The notes under the pieces are model-generated. The model searched no databases and was not told where the DNA came from. It saw only the letters and a program-made list of their open reading frames with translations. A program made the position numbers and the translations under genes. This document shows, piece by piece, positions 55,742 through 64,000 of a stretch of 64,000 nt of DNA (position 1 is its first letter; each line of letters starts with the position of its first letter). This DNA comes from Bradyrhizobium sp. ORS 285 (GTDB taxonomy: Bacteria > Pseudomonadota > Alphaproteobacteria > Rhizobiales > Xanthobacteraceae): NCBI RefSeq assembly GCF_900176205.1, contig NZ_LT859959.1, positions 2,501,001-2,565,000 of the forward strand. The letters are read 5' to 3'.

Positions 55742-56686
55742 TCAGATCAGATATTGCTTGGTGATGATCTCCCCGAGCCGCGAATTGTCGGAGATGAACT
55801 CCTGGATGAACTCGTGGACGCCGCGCTGGAAGACGTCGTCCATGTTGGAATGTTCGAGCCGGTTGCGCACACCACGGGCGTGGCGCTGCGACGGGCCCTG
55901 GCGGCCATAGGCCACCCCGATCTGGTCGAGATTGCGGACGAGATTGCCGTAGCAGCTGGCGAGCGAGCGCGGCAGCGTATCGTTAAGGATCAAGAGGTCG
56001 GCGATCAGCCAGGGTTTCAGCGTCTCGCGATAGACCCAGTGATAGGCGGTCAGCGCCGACACTGAGCGCAGGATCGAGGTCCACTGATAGTAGTCGAGCG
56101 GGCCGCCGACATGCTCGTCCTCGGGCAGCAGCACGTGATATTTCACGTCGAGAATGCGCGCGGTGTTGTCGGCGCGCTCCAGATGCAGGCCGAGCCGCGA
56201 GAACCAATAGGCGTCGTTGCGCAGCATGGTGCGGTAGGCCGAGCCGTCGAAGCGCAGCGAGGTCTCCTGCACGAAGCGCAGGAAGCGCGCCAGCTCCTCG
56301 CGCGTCTTGGTGCCCTTGCTCCAGACCTCCTGCAGCTCGATCCAGGAGCCGTTCAGCGTATCCCACATCTCGGAGGTGAGGGCGGTGCGGACGGAGCGCG
56401 CATTCAGGCGGGCGGCTTCGATGCAGTTCTTGATCGAGGACGGGTTCGACTGATTGAACGAGAGATACTCGATGACGTTCTGCTCGTTGGCCTCGGAATA
56501 GTGCTCGTAGAAGCTGACATTGACGCCGGCCGTCATCAGCGCCGATTCCCACTCATTGGTCTTGCCGATATAGGCCGCGGGAAGGGCGGTGACGCGCAGA
56601 GTGGCGTCAATGGTGCGGGCGAGATACTCGGCGCGCTCGACGTAGCGGGCCAGCCAGTACAGGTTTTCGGCGGTGCGCGACAGCAT
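55742..56686 (-). CDS. Alpha-E domain protein (DUF403)
   Basis: A 314-residue, all-helical protein starting MLSRTAENLYWLARYVERAEYLARTID, the signature of alpha-E proteins, with later GLHLERADNTARILDVKYHVLLP and RNLDQIGVAYG. These accompany circularly permuted ATP-grasp enzymes, with which they are thought to form a peptide-ligase complex. The longer reading frame begins in a repeat and is not used. It is second in the operon. Confidence 0.92.
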   Translation of the reverse strand: MLSRTAENLYWLARYVERAEYLARTIDATLRVTALPAAYIGKTNEWESALMTAGVNVSFYEHYSEANEQNVIEYLSFNQSNPSSIKNCIEAARLNARSVRTALTSEMWDTLNGSWIELQEVWSKGTKTREELARFLRFVQETSLRFDGSAYRTMLRNDAYWFSRLGLHLERADNTARILDVKYHVLLPEDEHVGGPLDYYQWTSILRSVSALTAYHWVYRETLKPWLIADLLILNDTLPRSLASCYGNLVRNLDQIGVAYGRQGPSQRHARGVRNRLEHSNMDDVFQRGVHEFIQEFISDNSRLGEIITKQYLI

Positions 56687-56783
56687 GGGCAATCTATGAG
56701 GTGCGGAGGGAGCCTGTCCCGGCGGGGCAGGCATGCACGTGGACGAAGGTTTCGATCGAGCTCTTGCGGCGGGCACGCTGCGC

Positions 56784-56922
56784 TCCCTCTCCCCGTCCTT
56801 CACGGGGAGAGGGCTGGGGTGAGGGGCAGCCACGAGCACCGGCCGTGCGGAGAGCCCTCCTCACCCGGACCGCATCTGGCGATGCGATCCGACCTCTCCC
56901 CGCGCGCGGGGAGAGGTTAGAG
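56784..56922. repeat. Dispersed repeat inside the Anbu operon
   Basis: Two palindromes, CCCTCTCCCCGTCC...GGGGAGAGGG and GACCTCTCCCCGCG...CGGGGAGAGGTT, with GGTGAGG and CCTCACC arms in the middle. It lies between the ATP-grasp and alpha-E genes and resembles inserts common in rhizobial intergenic DNA. Confidence 0.8.
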
Positions 56923-56955
56923 CTCGTGCGTTGCGCGTCCTGTGCAAACCAACTC

Positions 56956-58374
56956 TTACTCATCCAGCACCCATGTGTCCTTCGTGCCGCCGCCCTGGCT
57001 GGAATTCACCACCAGCGATCCCTCCTTCAGCGCCACGCGGGTGAGCCCGCCCGGCACGATGGTGGTGCGGTCGCGGCCCGTCAGCACGAACGGCCTAAGA
57101 TCGACATGCCGCGGCGCCAGCCCCGAGGCGACGCAGGTCGGGCAGGTCGACAGTGCGAGCGTCGGCTGGGCGATGAAGCCCTCCGGCTCGCGCTTGAGCT
57201 TGTCGCGGAACGCCTCGATCGTGGCCTTGGTGGCGGCCGGGCCGATCAGCATGCCGTAGCCGCCGGAGCCGTGCACTTCCTTGACGACGAGCTCGCCGAG
57301 ATGGTCGAGCACGTAGGACAGATCCTGCGGCTCGCGACAGCGCCAGGTCTGCACGTTCTTCAGGATCGGCTCCTCGTCGAGATAGAACTTCACGACGTCT
57401 GGCATGTAGGAGTAGATCGCCTTGTCGTCGGCGATGCCGGTGCCGACCGCATTGGCGAGCGTGACGTTGCCGGCGGCATAGGCCGACATCAGGCCGGGCA
57501 CGCCGAGCGCCGAATCGGGGCGGAAGGTGAGGGGATCGAGGAAGTCGTCGTCGACGCGACGATAGATCACGTCGACCCGCTTCAGGCCCTCCGTGGTCCG
57601 CATGAACACCTCCTCGTTCTTGACGATGAGGTCGCGGCCCTCGACCAGCTCGATGCCGAGCTTGTCGGCGAGGAACGAGTGCTCGTAATAGGCGGAATTG
57701 TAGATGCCGGGCGTCATCAGCGCCACCGTCGGCTCGGCCGAGGCGCTGAGCGGCGCCACTGACCGCAAGCACGACAGCAGCTCGTCCGGATAGCGTTCGA
57801 CTGGAGCTACGCGGTGGCGTGCGAACAGGTCCGGAAACAGCCGCATCATGATCTCGCGGTTTTCCAGCATGTAGGACACGCCAGACGGCGTGCGCGCATT
57901 GTCCTCGAGCACGATGAAGTCGTTCGCGTCGACGCGGACGATGTCGATGCCGGCGATATGGACATAGACGTCGTGCGGGACGTCCTGGCCGTTCATCTCC
58001 GGGCGGAACACCGGGTTCTGGAAGATCAGGTCATCGGGCACGACGTTGGCGCGCAGGATGTCGCGGCCGTGATAGATGTCGCGCAGGAACATGTTCAGCG
58101 CCTTGACGCGCTGCTTCAACCCCTTCTCCAGCAGGGTCCATTCCTTGCCCGAAAGGATGCGCGGGATCACGTCGAACGGGATCAGCCGTTCCTGCGCCTC
58201 GGCCTCGCCATACACCGCGAAGGTGATGCCGATTCGCCGGAACAGCAATTCCGCCTCATGGCGGCGATATTCCAGCGCTTCCGGCGGCGTTTCCTTCAGC
58301 CACCGCGACAGCTCCTGATAAGCCTGACGGACGTCGCCGCCCGGCTCGTTCATTTCGTCGAACGCAACTGCCAT
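56956..58374 (-). CDS. Circularly permuted ATP-grasp protein (DUF404/DUF407)
   Basis: A 472-residue enzyme of the permuted ATP-grasp type, predicted to make peptide or amide bonds with ATP. Conserved blocks are GITFAVYGEAEAQERLIPFDVIPRI, the QNPVFRPEMNG region, VLEDNARTPSGVSYMLENRE, VVKEVHGSGGYGML with the P-loop-like glycines, and ALKEGSLVVNSSQGGGTKDTWVL at the end. The start at 58374 gives the usual family length. It is the first gene of the Anbu operon. Confidence 0.93.
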   Translation of the reverse strand: MAVAFDEMNEPGGDVRQAYQELSRWLKETPPEALEYRRHEAELLFRRIGITFAVYGEAEAQERLIPFDVIPRILSGKEWTLLEKGLKQRVKALNMFLRDIYHGRDILRANVVPDDLIFQNPVFRPEMNGQDVPHDVYVHIAGIDIVRVDANDFIVLEDNARTPSGVSYMLENREIMMRLFPDLFARHRVAPVERYPDELLSCLRSVAPLSASAEPTVALMTPGIYNSAYYEHSFLADKLGIELVEGRDLIVKNEEVFMRTTEGLKRVDVIYRRVDDDFLDPLTFRPDSALGVPGLMSAYAAGNVTLANAVGTGIADDKAIYSYMPDVVKFYLDEEPILKNVQTWRCREPQDLSYVLDHLGELVVKEVHGSGGYGMLIGPAATKATIEAFRDKLKREPEGFIAQPTLALSTCPTCVASGLAPRHVDLRPFVLTGRDRTTIVPGGLTRVALKEGSLVVNSSQGGGTKDTWVLDE

Positions 58375-58601
58375 AGATGCCGTGTGTCCCCGCCTCGCCA
58401 TACACTGCATGACTCCCCATGATGGTAGCAAGGGCTGGGCCAGCGCGATATGCATTCTCCTGCGGCATTTCGTGGGGGTTGCGGAAAGCGTGCCCGAAAA
58501 ACCGGCTGCACGATGCTCAAATCCGCGGCATAGACTGCGACGTTCTGGATGACTTTGGCGCCGGCTCGGGCCAAAAGAGACGGTAGATGCGAGGAGAAAC
58601 C

Positions 58602-59339
58602 ATGAGCGAGATCGTCACCGCGGGGTTGCTGGTCATCGGCGACGAGATCCTGTCCGGCCGGACCAAGGACAAGAACATCGGCTTCATCGCCGAATACCTG
58701 ACCAATCTCGGCATCGACCTCAAGGAGGTCCGGGTGGTCTCGGACGATGAGGGCGACATCATCGCGGCGCTGGACGCGCTGCGGCACCGCTACACCTATG
58801 TGTTCACGACCGGCGGCATCGGCCCGACCCATGACGACATTACGGCCGACTCGATCGCCAAGGCGTTCGGCGTCGGCATCGACCATCATCCCGAGGTCGT
58901 CGCGCGCTTCCGCGAGCGCTGGAGCGAGCAGGAGCTCAACGAGGCCCGGCTGCGCATGGCGCGCATCCCCGATGGCGCCGAGCTGATCCAGAGCGCGACC
59001 ATCCTGGCGCCGGGCTTCAAGCTCGGCAACGTCATCGTCATGGCCGGCGTGCCCTCGATCATGCAGGCGATGATGGACATCGTCGCGCCGAAGCTGAAAT
59101 CCGGTGTCCGCATGCTGTCGGAGACCGTGCGCGCCAATGCCCGCGAGGGCGACATCGGCGGTCCCCTGCGCGAGATCGCCAAGGCGCATCCGGACACCAT
59201 CATCGGCAGCTATCCCTTCATCGACGAGGACCAGAAGCCGAACACGCATCTCGTGGTGCGCTCGCGCGACCAGGAGAAGCTGACGGCGGCGATGGCGGCG
59301 GTGAAGGAGATGCTCGCCGGGCTCAATGTGACGCGCTAA
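58602..59339 (+). CDS. CinA-like molybdopterin-binding domain protein
   Basis: A 245-residue protein carrying the MoCF_biosynth fold found in CinA: GLLVIGDEILSGRTKDKN at the N-terminus, VFTTGGIGPTHDDIT near residue 68, and GVPSIMQAMMD later. It lacks the C-terminal nicotinamide-nucleotide amidase domain of full CinA. The start at 58602 follows GAGGAG. Possible ADP-ribose pyrophosphatase or cofactor role. It is divergent from the ATP-grasp gene and upstream of the phosphoribosyltransferase gene by 38 bp. Confidence 0.88.
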   Translation: MSEIVTAGLLVIGDEILSGRTKDKNIGFIAEYLTNLGIDLKEVRVVSDDEGDIIAALDALRHRYTYVFTTGGIGPTHDDITADSIAKAFGVGIDHHPEVVARFRERWSEQELNEARLRMARIPDGAELIQSATILAPGFKLGNVIVMAGVPSIMQAMMDIVAPKLKSGVRMLSETVRANAREGDIGGPLREIAKAHPDTIIGSYPFIDEDQKPNTHLVVRSRDQEKLTAAMAAVKEMLAGLNVTR

Positions 59340-59377
59340 AGCAAGACACGGCTTAGAGAACAGATGGACGAGACGAG

Positions 59378-59899
59378 ATGGCTGACAAGGCGTTGAGCGC
59401 GGAGGAACGGGCGGGGCGGCCCTTTCCCGTCTCCTGGGACCAATTCCATCGCGACTGCCGGGCGCTCACCTGGCGGCTGAACGAGGTCGGGCCGTTCGCG
59501 GCGATCATCGCGATCACACGCGGCGGGCTGGTGCCAGCCGCGATCGTGGCGCGCGAGCTCGGCGTGCGCATCATCGATACGATCTGCATCGCGAGCTACG
59601 ACCACGACAAGCAGGGCGAACTCACTGTGCTCAAGGGCATCTCCGACGAGGTGCTCAAGCTTGGCGGCGGCACCGGTAAGGGGCTTCTGATCGTCGACGA
59701 CCTCGTCGATACCGGCAAGACCGGCCGTATGGTGCGCGCGCTGCTGCCCGACGCCCACTTTGCCACCGTCTACGCCAAGCCCAAGGGGCGGCCGCTGGTC
59801 GATACGTTCATCACCGAGGTGTCGCAGGATACCTGGATCTTTTTCCCCTGGGACACGGCCCTGTCATTCGCGCCGCCGCTGCGGGATGGCGCGGCGTAA
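59378..59899 (+). CDS. gpt: Xanthine-guanine phosphoribosyltransferase
   Basis: A 173-residue purine salvage enzyme that converts guanine or xanthine with PRPP to nucleotides. The type I PRTase motif is [15 protein letters not shown] near residues 106-120; [13 protein letters not shown] forms an upstream loop, and the C-terminal DTWIFFPWD is typical of Gpt. It probably shares a transcript with the CinA-like gene. A run of related short direct repeats (GCGAATAGCGAGTAGCGAAT-like) follows its stop. Confidence 0.92.
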   Translation: MADKALSAEERAGRPFPVSWDQFHRDCRALTWRLNEVGPFAAIIAITRGGLVPAAIVARELGVRIIDTICIASYDHDKQGELTVLKGISDEVLKLGGGTGKGLLIVDDLVDTGKTGRMVRALLPDAHFATVYAKPKGRPLVDTFITEVSQDTWIFFPWDTALSFAPPLRDGAA

Positions 59900-60002
59900 C
59901 CGGGGCGAGTGGCGAATAGCGAGTAGCGAATAGGGATTCGGGTGGGCGAGCTCTGCGCACTTCGCTAGTCCCGTTCGCAATTCGTCAGTCCCGGGGCTCG
60001 CC

Positions 60003-60620
60003 ATGCCGCTGCAGAACCGCGTGACGCCGATGGGCGACATCGTCGCCACACCGCATCGTGGGACGTTCACCGGCAATCGCGGCATCATCCATGATCCCGC
60101 GACGAAGACCCTGCTGAATAAGCGCTGGTCGAGTCCGGCCTGGCTGGTCTGCCTGTGCGAGTTCCGCGGCAAGCGCCGTGACGTGATGGCGAGGCAGAGC
60201 TGGACCGAACTGTTCTTCCTCGACGAAGCCACCGCGTTCGCCGCCGGCCATCGTCCCTGCTTCTATTGCCGCCGCGACGACGCCAACCGTTTTCGCGCCG
60301 CGTGGGAGCAGGGCAACGGCGTCAGCGATGTCCGCGCTGCCGAGATCGACAAGGTGTTGCATCGCGAGCGGCTCGATCGCGGCCGGAAGCGGCTGCATCC
60401 GCTGCCGCTGCCGTGGACGAAGCTCCCCGACGGCGCGATGGTGCAGGCGGGGGAGGAGAGCTTCTTGGTCCTGCAGGGCCGGGCATTGCCGTGGTCGTTC
60501 ACCGGCTACGGCGCGCCGCGTGATGACCTTGAAGCAGCGCTGCTGCTAACGCCGCCCTCGACCCTGCGCGCCCTGCTGAACTATCGTCCCGTGCTCCATC
60601 CCAGCACACGATTCTCGTAG
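60003..60620 (+). CDS. Conserved hypothetical protein with a CxxC motif
   Basis: A 205-residue protein with a possible zinc-binding CFYCRRDDANRF near residue 88 and another Cys pair earlier (VCLCEF). It has Trp-rich segments (KRWSSPAWLVC, LPWSFTGYG) and no membrane helices. I have seen similar proteins in rhizobial genomes but know no function. It has a poor ribosome site. It is convergent with the autotransporter gene, 4 bp apart. Confidence 0.75.
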   Translation: MPLQNRVTPMGDIVATPHRGTFTGNRGIIHDPATKTLLNKRWSSPAWLVCLCEFRGKRRDVMARQSWTELFFLDEATAFAAGHRPCFYCRRDDANRFRAAWEQGNGVSDVRAAEIDKVLHRERLDRGRKRLHPLPLPWTKLPDGAMVQAGEESFLVLQGRALPWSFTGYGAPRDDLEAALLLTPPSTLRALLNYRPVLHPSTRFS

Positions 60621-60624
60621 CGCA

Positions 60625-63600
60625 TCACCAAGCGTAGCGCACGATGCCCTTGCCGGCGTAGCTGCGGGTGACGTCGGAGAACTCACCCTCGAAGCTTGCC
60701 GCGGCCGACCAGCCGTTCTTCCACTTCATTTCAGCGGCGACCGTGGTCAACGCCGAATTCTGTGCCTGGCGCGCGCCGTTGACGACGAAGGATGCGCCCG
60801 GGAGGGTTTGGAACGTGGCCCCCGCCGAACGGCTCGGGTTGAAGTCGTATGCCCAGGCGAAGCGGCTGCGCAGCGTGAAAATGCCATCGGTCAGCGCATA
60901 GGCCTTGTCGGTGCGAATGCCGAGCTCCGAGCGCGTATCGGTCACACTCTGCGATCCGAACCGGAGCGCGAACGTATTGGCACCGGCGACCGCGCCTTCG
61001 GCATAGGCCGGCAGGTTGATGGTCGTGAACTGCGCCGCGGCGTAGGGCGTGATTCCAAAACCCATCCAGGGCGAGATGATGCGATAGCCGCCTTCGAGCC
61101 GGCCAGAAAAGGTGTTGGCATCGAAGCTGGCCCTGAGCTGGTCGACGCCGGCCACGGTCACCGTTCGGTTGGTGGTGACGTGCTGCCAGCCATACGCCAG
61201 CGCCGCCGTGATGTAGGCGGCGCCCACATTGTGCCTGACGAAGCCGCCGGCCTGGAACAGGTCGGACCGGCCGCTGCCGCCATTGGCGACGCTGAACGTG
61301 GTGCCGCCGCCGGCCATCGAGAAACCGGCGATCGTGAAGGGCGAGAAGCGGTAGTCTGCGCCGACCGCCGTGCCGTAGATGTTGCTGGTCGTGTTGTTCG
61401 ACCCGAGCGCATTATTGCCGTCGGTGGTCTGGGAGCCGCCGAAGCCGGCTGCCCACACGCTCCAGTTCGGCCGGGCCACGGGCGCGGCAGGCGCCTTTGT
61501 GTAGATCGCGGCCAAGGCGTCGCTCGGATTGCGCTTGGCCGCATAGGCCTGCGTCTCCTCCGCGTAGCCGATCGCGCCATTGGGCGCCGCGCCCTGGTCG
61601 CCGCGCCCCGTGGTGAACGGATCGGTCATGACGCCCATGAACTGCATCATCGCGTTGAACGTCGTCTGCTGCGAGCCGGTCGAGGTCTCGCCCGAGATCT
61701 GCGTCAGCCCCGCCGGCGTCAGGCCGGTGAAGACGACGGGAATGCTGCCATTGGTGTTGAAGTAGCGGGTGAGCGCGTTGCCGACGTTCTGCTGGTTGAT
61801 GCTGCCAGGCGCCGCGCTCATCGTGAGATCGATGAAGGCATTGTTGCTGTCGTAGCTCAGCGTCGAGGAGAAGCCCGCCGGCAGATTGGTGTTGGTCAAG
61901 CCGCTGAAGGTGCCGCTGACGCCGCCGGTCGCGGTGAGAATGGTGTACTTCTTGGAGATGTACGTGCCGTTGGCGTAGTTCGCCGTGACCGATGCGCCGG
62001 CAAGGTTGGCGCTGCCGGTGACCTGGGCGAGCGAGGCGGTGGCGGGGTTGACCTGCACCAGGTAGATCGCGCCTGACTGGAATGCGAGGTTGCCGGTGAT
62101 GGCCATGGACGAGGCCGGGGTGCCGTTGCCGGGTGCGAACGAGCCCGAGACCGTCACATTGGCGCCGGTCACGGCGCCATCGCCGCTCAGCGAGCCGAAC
62201 GTCTTGTTGAAGCCGTTGAGATCCAGCGTGGCGCCGGACAGCACGCTGAAGGTCGTGCTGGCGCCGAAAGCATTGGCCGTGCCGGCGCGCAGCGTTCCAC
62301 CGATGACGTTGGTGGCGCCCGTGTAGGTGTTCGCGCCCGAGAGCAGCAGGATGCCGCCGCCGTCCTTGACCAAGGTGCCGGCTGACGCGCCGTTGGCGAT
62401 GATGCCCTGGAGGGTCGTCGTGGTGGCGCTGGCAATGTTCAGCGTCGACAGCCCGGCGATCTTGAAGTCGCGGCCGTTGGCGAGTGTCGTTGTGCTGGTC
62501 AGAGCGAGCTTGCCGCCGTCGGAGATGATCACGTCGTTGTTGACGTTGCCGAGATTGGCGGTCGTCGCCACCTGGAGCGTGCCGGCGGCGATGTTGATGT
62601 TGCCGGTGAAATCATTGGTGGCGGAGAGCGTCAGCGTGCCCGTGCCGGTCTTGTTGAGCGCAGTCGTGACGCCGCCCGTGGTCAGGCCGGTGCCGCTGAT
62701 CGTGTTGGCGTAGGTGACCGCGCCGCTGGAGACCCCGACATTGACCATGACGCCGTTGAGGTAGAGCGCCGCGCCCAGCCCCGTGCCGGCAGCGCCCGGT
62801 GCGCCGTTGAAGTTGTTCGGGCCCTGTCCCGTACCCGCCGCGCCGCCGGTCCCCCCGGTGACAGTGGCGCCCGAGATCGGCGTATCGAGAATGGTCAGGG
62901 TGCCGCCGGTGGCGACGTAGATCGCGCCACCCTGTGCCCCGCCGCCGGCCCCGCCGAAGCCGCCATCGGCGCCGGGCCCCTGGGAGCCGTTGTTGTTGGT
63001 GACACCATCGCCGCCAATGCCGCCGGCGCCGGCGCCGGCTCCACCGGCGCCGCCGGCGTTGTTCGGGGTGTAGGTGGTGCTGTTGAGCGTGCCGGAGCCG
63101 CCGCCGCCGCCGCCGCCCGCGCCCGCCGTACCTGCTGTTCCCGACGTGCCCTGCGTGCCGGTGTTGCCGCCGCTGCCGCCTGCACCGCCGCCGCCGATGG
63201 CACCGCCGTTGTTCATGGCGCCGCCGGCGCCGCCATTACCGCCAGTGCCCGACGACGAGACGTTTTGCGCCACACCGCCGGCGCCACCGGCGCCGCCGGT
63301 GGCGCTATTGCCGGTGAACGTGACCGAGGCAAGCGTGACATTGGCGCCGCTGCCGACGAACAAACCGCCGCCGGCACCAAGGCCGCCGCCGCCGCCGCCG
63401 CCGGAGCCGTACGACAGACCGGCGCTCAGATAGCCGGGTTGTCCAGCTCCGCCTGCGCCGCCGATGGCCGCGGTGTTGGTGATCGCCAAATGCGAGATGT
63501 TGACGGTCGGCGCGTTGGCGCCGCTGACCTGAATGCCCTGAAAGGACGCGGAGCCGTCGATGGTCTGGCCGTTACCGGTGATGTTCACCGTGACGTTGCC

Positions 63601-63849
63601 GTTCGCGGCCTGCAGTTGCGCCAGCGAACTCGACAGCGTGAAGCCGCTGATGATGTTGATGCTGACGGTGGAGTTGGCGCCGGCGCCTGCAACGGCTGCG
63701 ACGGCCGTATTCCAGTCGGCCTGGTTGGCGACGTCGATCGCCAGAGCCTGCGTGCTGAGCATGGTGCCGGCCAGGAGGAGCGACATGGCCAGCCAGCGCC
63801 GCGGCGTTGCCTTGCGGGCAGCAAAAGGCGTTCTCGCAAAGCAAGCCAT
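60625..63849 (-). CDS. Autotransporter outer-membrane beta-barrel protein (Gly-rich passenger)
   Basis: A 1074-residue type V secreted protein. The signal peptide (residues 1-38) ends TQALA. The passenger begins with a parallel beta-helix region containing a Gly-rich block (about residues 110-340, runs of GGAGGAG and GGGGG), then autotransporter-associated strands such as TGTLTLSATNDFTGNINIA and LSGANTYTGATNV. The last 270 or so residues are the beta-barrel, ending VRYAW with a terminal aromatic residue as required by the BAM machinery. The start at 63849 follows GGGGA. Probably a surface adhesin. Confidence 0.92.
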   Translation of the reverse strand: MACFARTPFAARKATPRRWLAMSLLLAGTMLSTQALAIDVANQADWNTAVAAVAGAGANSTVSINIISGFTLSSSLAQLQAANGNVTVNITGNGQTIDGSASFQGIQVSGANAPTVNISHLAITNTAAIGGAGGAGQPGYLSAGLSYGSGGGGGGGLGAGGGLFVGSGANVTLASVTFTGNSATGGAGGAGGVAQNVSSSGTGGNGGAGGAMNNGGAIGGGGAGGSGGNTGTQGTSGTAGTAGAGGGGGGGSGTLNSTTYTPNNAGGAGGAGAGAGGIGGDGVTNNNGSQGPGADGGFGGAGGGAQGGAIYVATGGTLTILDTPISGATVTGGTGGAAGTGQGPNNFNGAPGAAGTGLGAALYLNGVMVNVGVSSGAVTYANTISGTGLTTGGVTTALNKTGTGTLTLSATNDFTGNINIAAGTLQVATTANLGNVNNDVIISDGGKLALTSTTTLANGRDFKIAGLSTLNIASATTTTLQGIIANGASAGTLVKDGGGILLLSGANTYTGATNVIGGTLRAGTANAFGASTTFSVLSGATLDLNGFNKTFGSLSGDGAVTGANVTVSGSFAPGNGTPASSMAITGNLAFQSGAIYLVQVNPATASLAQVTGSANLAGASVTANYANGTYISKKYTILTATGGVSGTFSGLTNTNLPAGFSSTLSYDSNNAFIDLTMSAAPGSINQQNVGNALTRYFNTNGSIPVVFTGLTPAGLTQISGETSTGSQQTTFNAMMQFMGVMTDPFTTGRGDQGAAPNGAIGYAEETQAYAAKRNPSDALAAIYTKAPAAPVARPNWSVWAAGFGGSQTTDGNNALGSNNTTSNIYGTAVGADYRFSPFTIAGFSMAGGGTTFSVANGGSGRSDLFQAGGFVRHNVGAAYITAALAYGWQHVTTNRTVTVAGVDQLRASFDANTFSGRLEGGYRIISPWMGFGITPYAAAQFTTINLPAYAEGAVAGANTFALRFGSQSVTDTRSELGIRTDKAYALTDGIFTLRSRFAWAYDFNPSRSAGATFQTLPGASFVVNGARQAQNSALTTVAAEMKWKNGWSAAASFEGEFSDVTRSYAGKGIVRYAW

Positions 63850-64000
63850 TTGATTCCCCAGCAATGAAGACGAAGTCAGATCCGAACTGTTGTCGGCATC
63901 AAATAATTCACGCGAAACGTGTAGGCGCCGAGATGAAATGTTGGGAGATGCTTTGTCAAGAACAGCAAAGACACACTGTCCCGCCAATGCTTTTCATCGG

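Noticed and set aside
59900..60000. Tandem repeat GCGAATAGCGAGTAGCGAAT as a CRISPR or regulatory array
   Set aside because: Only two or three partial short copies without spacers; probably a simple intergenic repeat.

Overview
The window is GC-rich chromosomal DNA from an alphaproteobacterium, most likely a Bradyrhizobium or close relative. This rests on the gene families (livFGMHK with a C-terminally encoded binding protein, form II-like cox genes, Usg, a CtrA-type promoter, an Anbu operon) and on several families of dispersed intergenic palindromes that I associate with that group. No database search was possible, so the genus is an inference.

Layout. 1-4298 (minus) is a branched-chain amino acid ABC transporter, livH-M-G-F plus the start of a binding protein cut by the window edge. 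4628-6301 holds a small hydrophilic protein, a membrane protein and a PcaD-like hydrolase. 6535-13499 (plus) is a carbon monoxide dehydrogenase/xanthine dehydrogenase-type operon: coxG, coxS, coxM, coxD, coxE, two XdhC-type proteins and a MoeA/MocA-like fusion. The molybdenum-binding large subunit coxL, normally between coxS and coxM, is absent; only 46 bp separate them. 13720-15817 holds small proteins and a zinc alcohol dehydrogenase. 16088-19597 is a TetR-controlled ABC export operon with a clear operator over its promoter, followed by a membrane adenylate cyclase and a tannase/feruloyl esterase. 22746-27318 holds DUF488, DUF72 and two lipid-linked glycosyltransferases; then come a FkbM methyltransferase and a Tlde1-like peptidoglycan enzyme whose upstream region carries two perfect CtrA boxes.

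30552-38269 is the most unusual stretch: an IS110-type transposase, 1 kb without genes, a small protein, an HNH endonuclease, about 780 bp without genes that folds on paper into two head-to-tail tRNA-like cloverleaves plus further hairpins, a soluble slipin (band-7 protein) with its own terminator, the RNA ligase RtcB, and a 2-oxoglutarate/Fe(II) dioxygenase. RtcB next to a slipin and tRNA-like RNA suggests an RNA-repair locus whose RNA component is not a normal tRNA.

The rest is mostly housekeeping: signal peptidase I, an isochorismatase-like hydrolase and a LysR regulator, groESL with a degenerate CIRCE operator, Usg, a zeta-toxin-like pair, a cupin with a histone-H1-like tail, an O-acyltransferase, a nucleoside transporter, an MFS exporter, a GT87-like protein, then (minus) an Anbu operon (circularly permuted ATP-grasp, alpha-E, transglutaminase, Anbu protease, SDR). 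The window ends with a CinA-like protein, a phosphoribosyltransferase, a conserved hypothetical and a large autotransporter.
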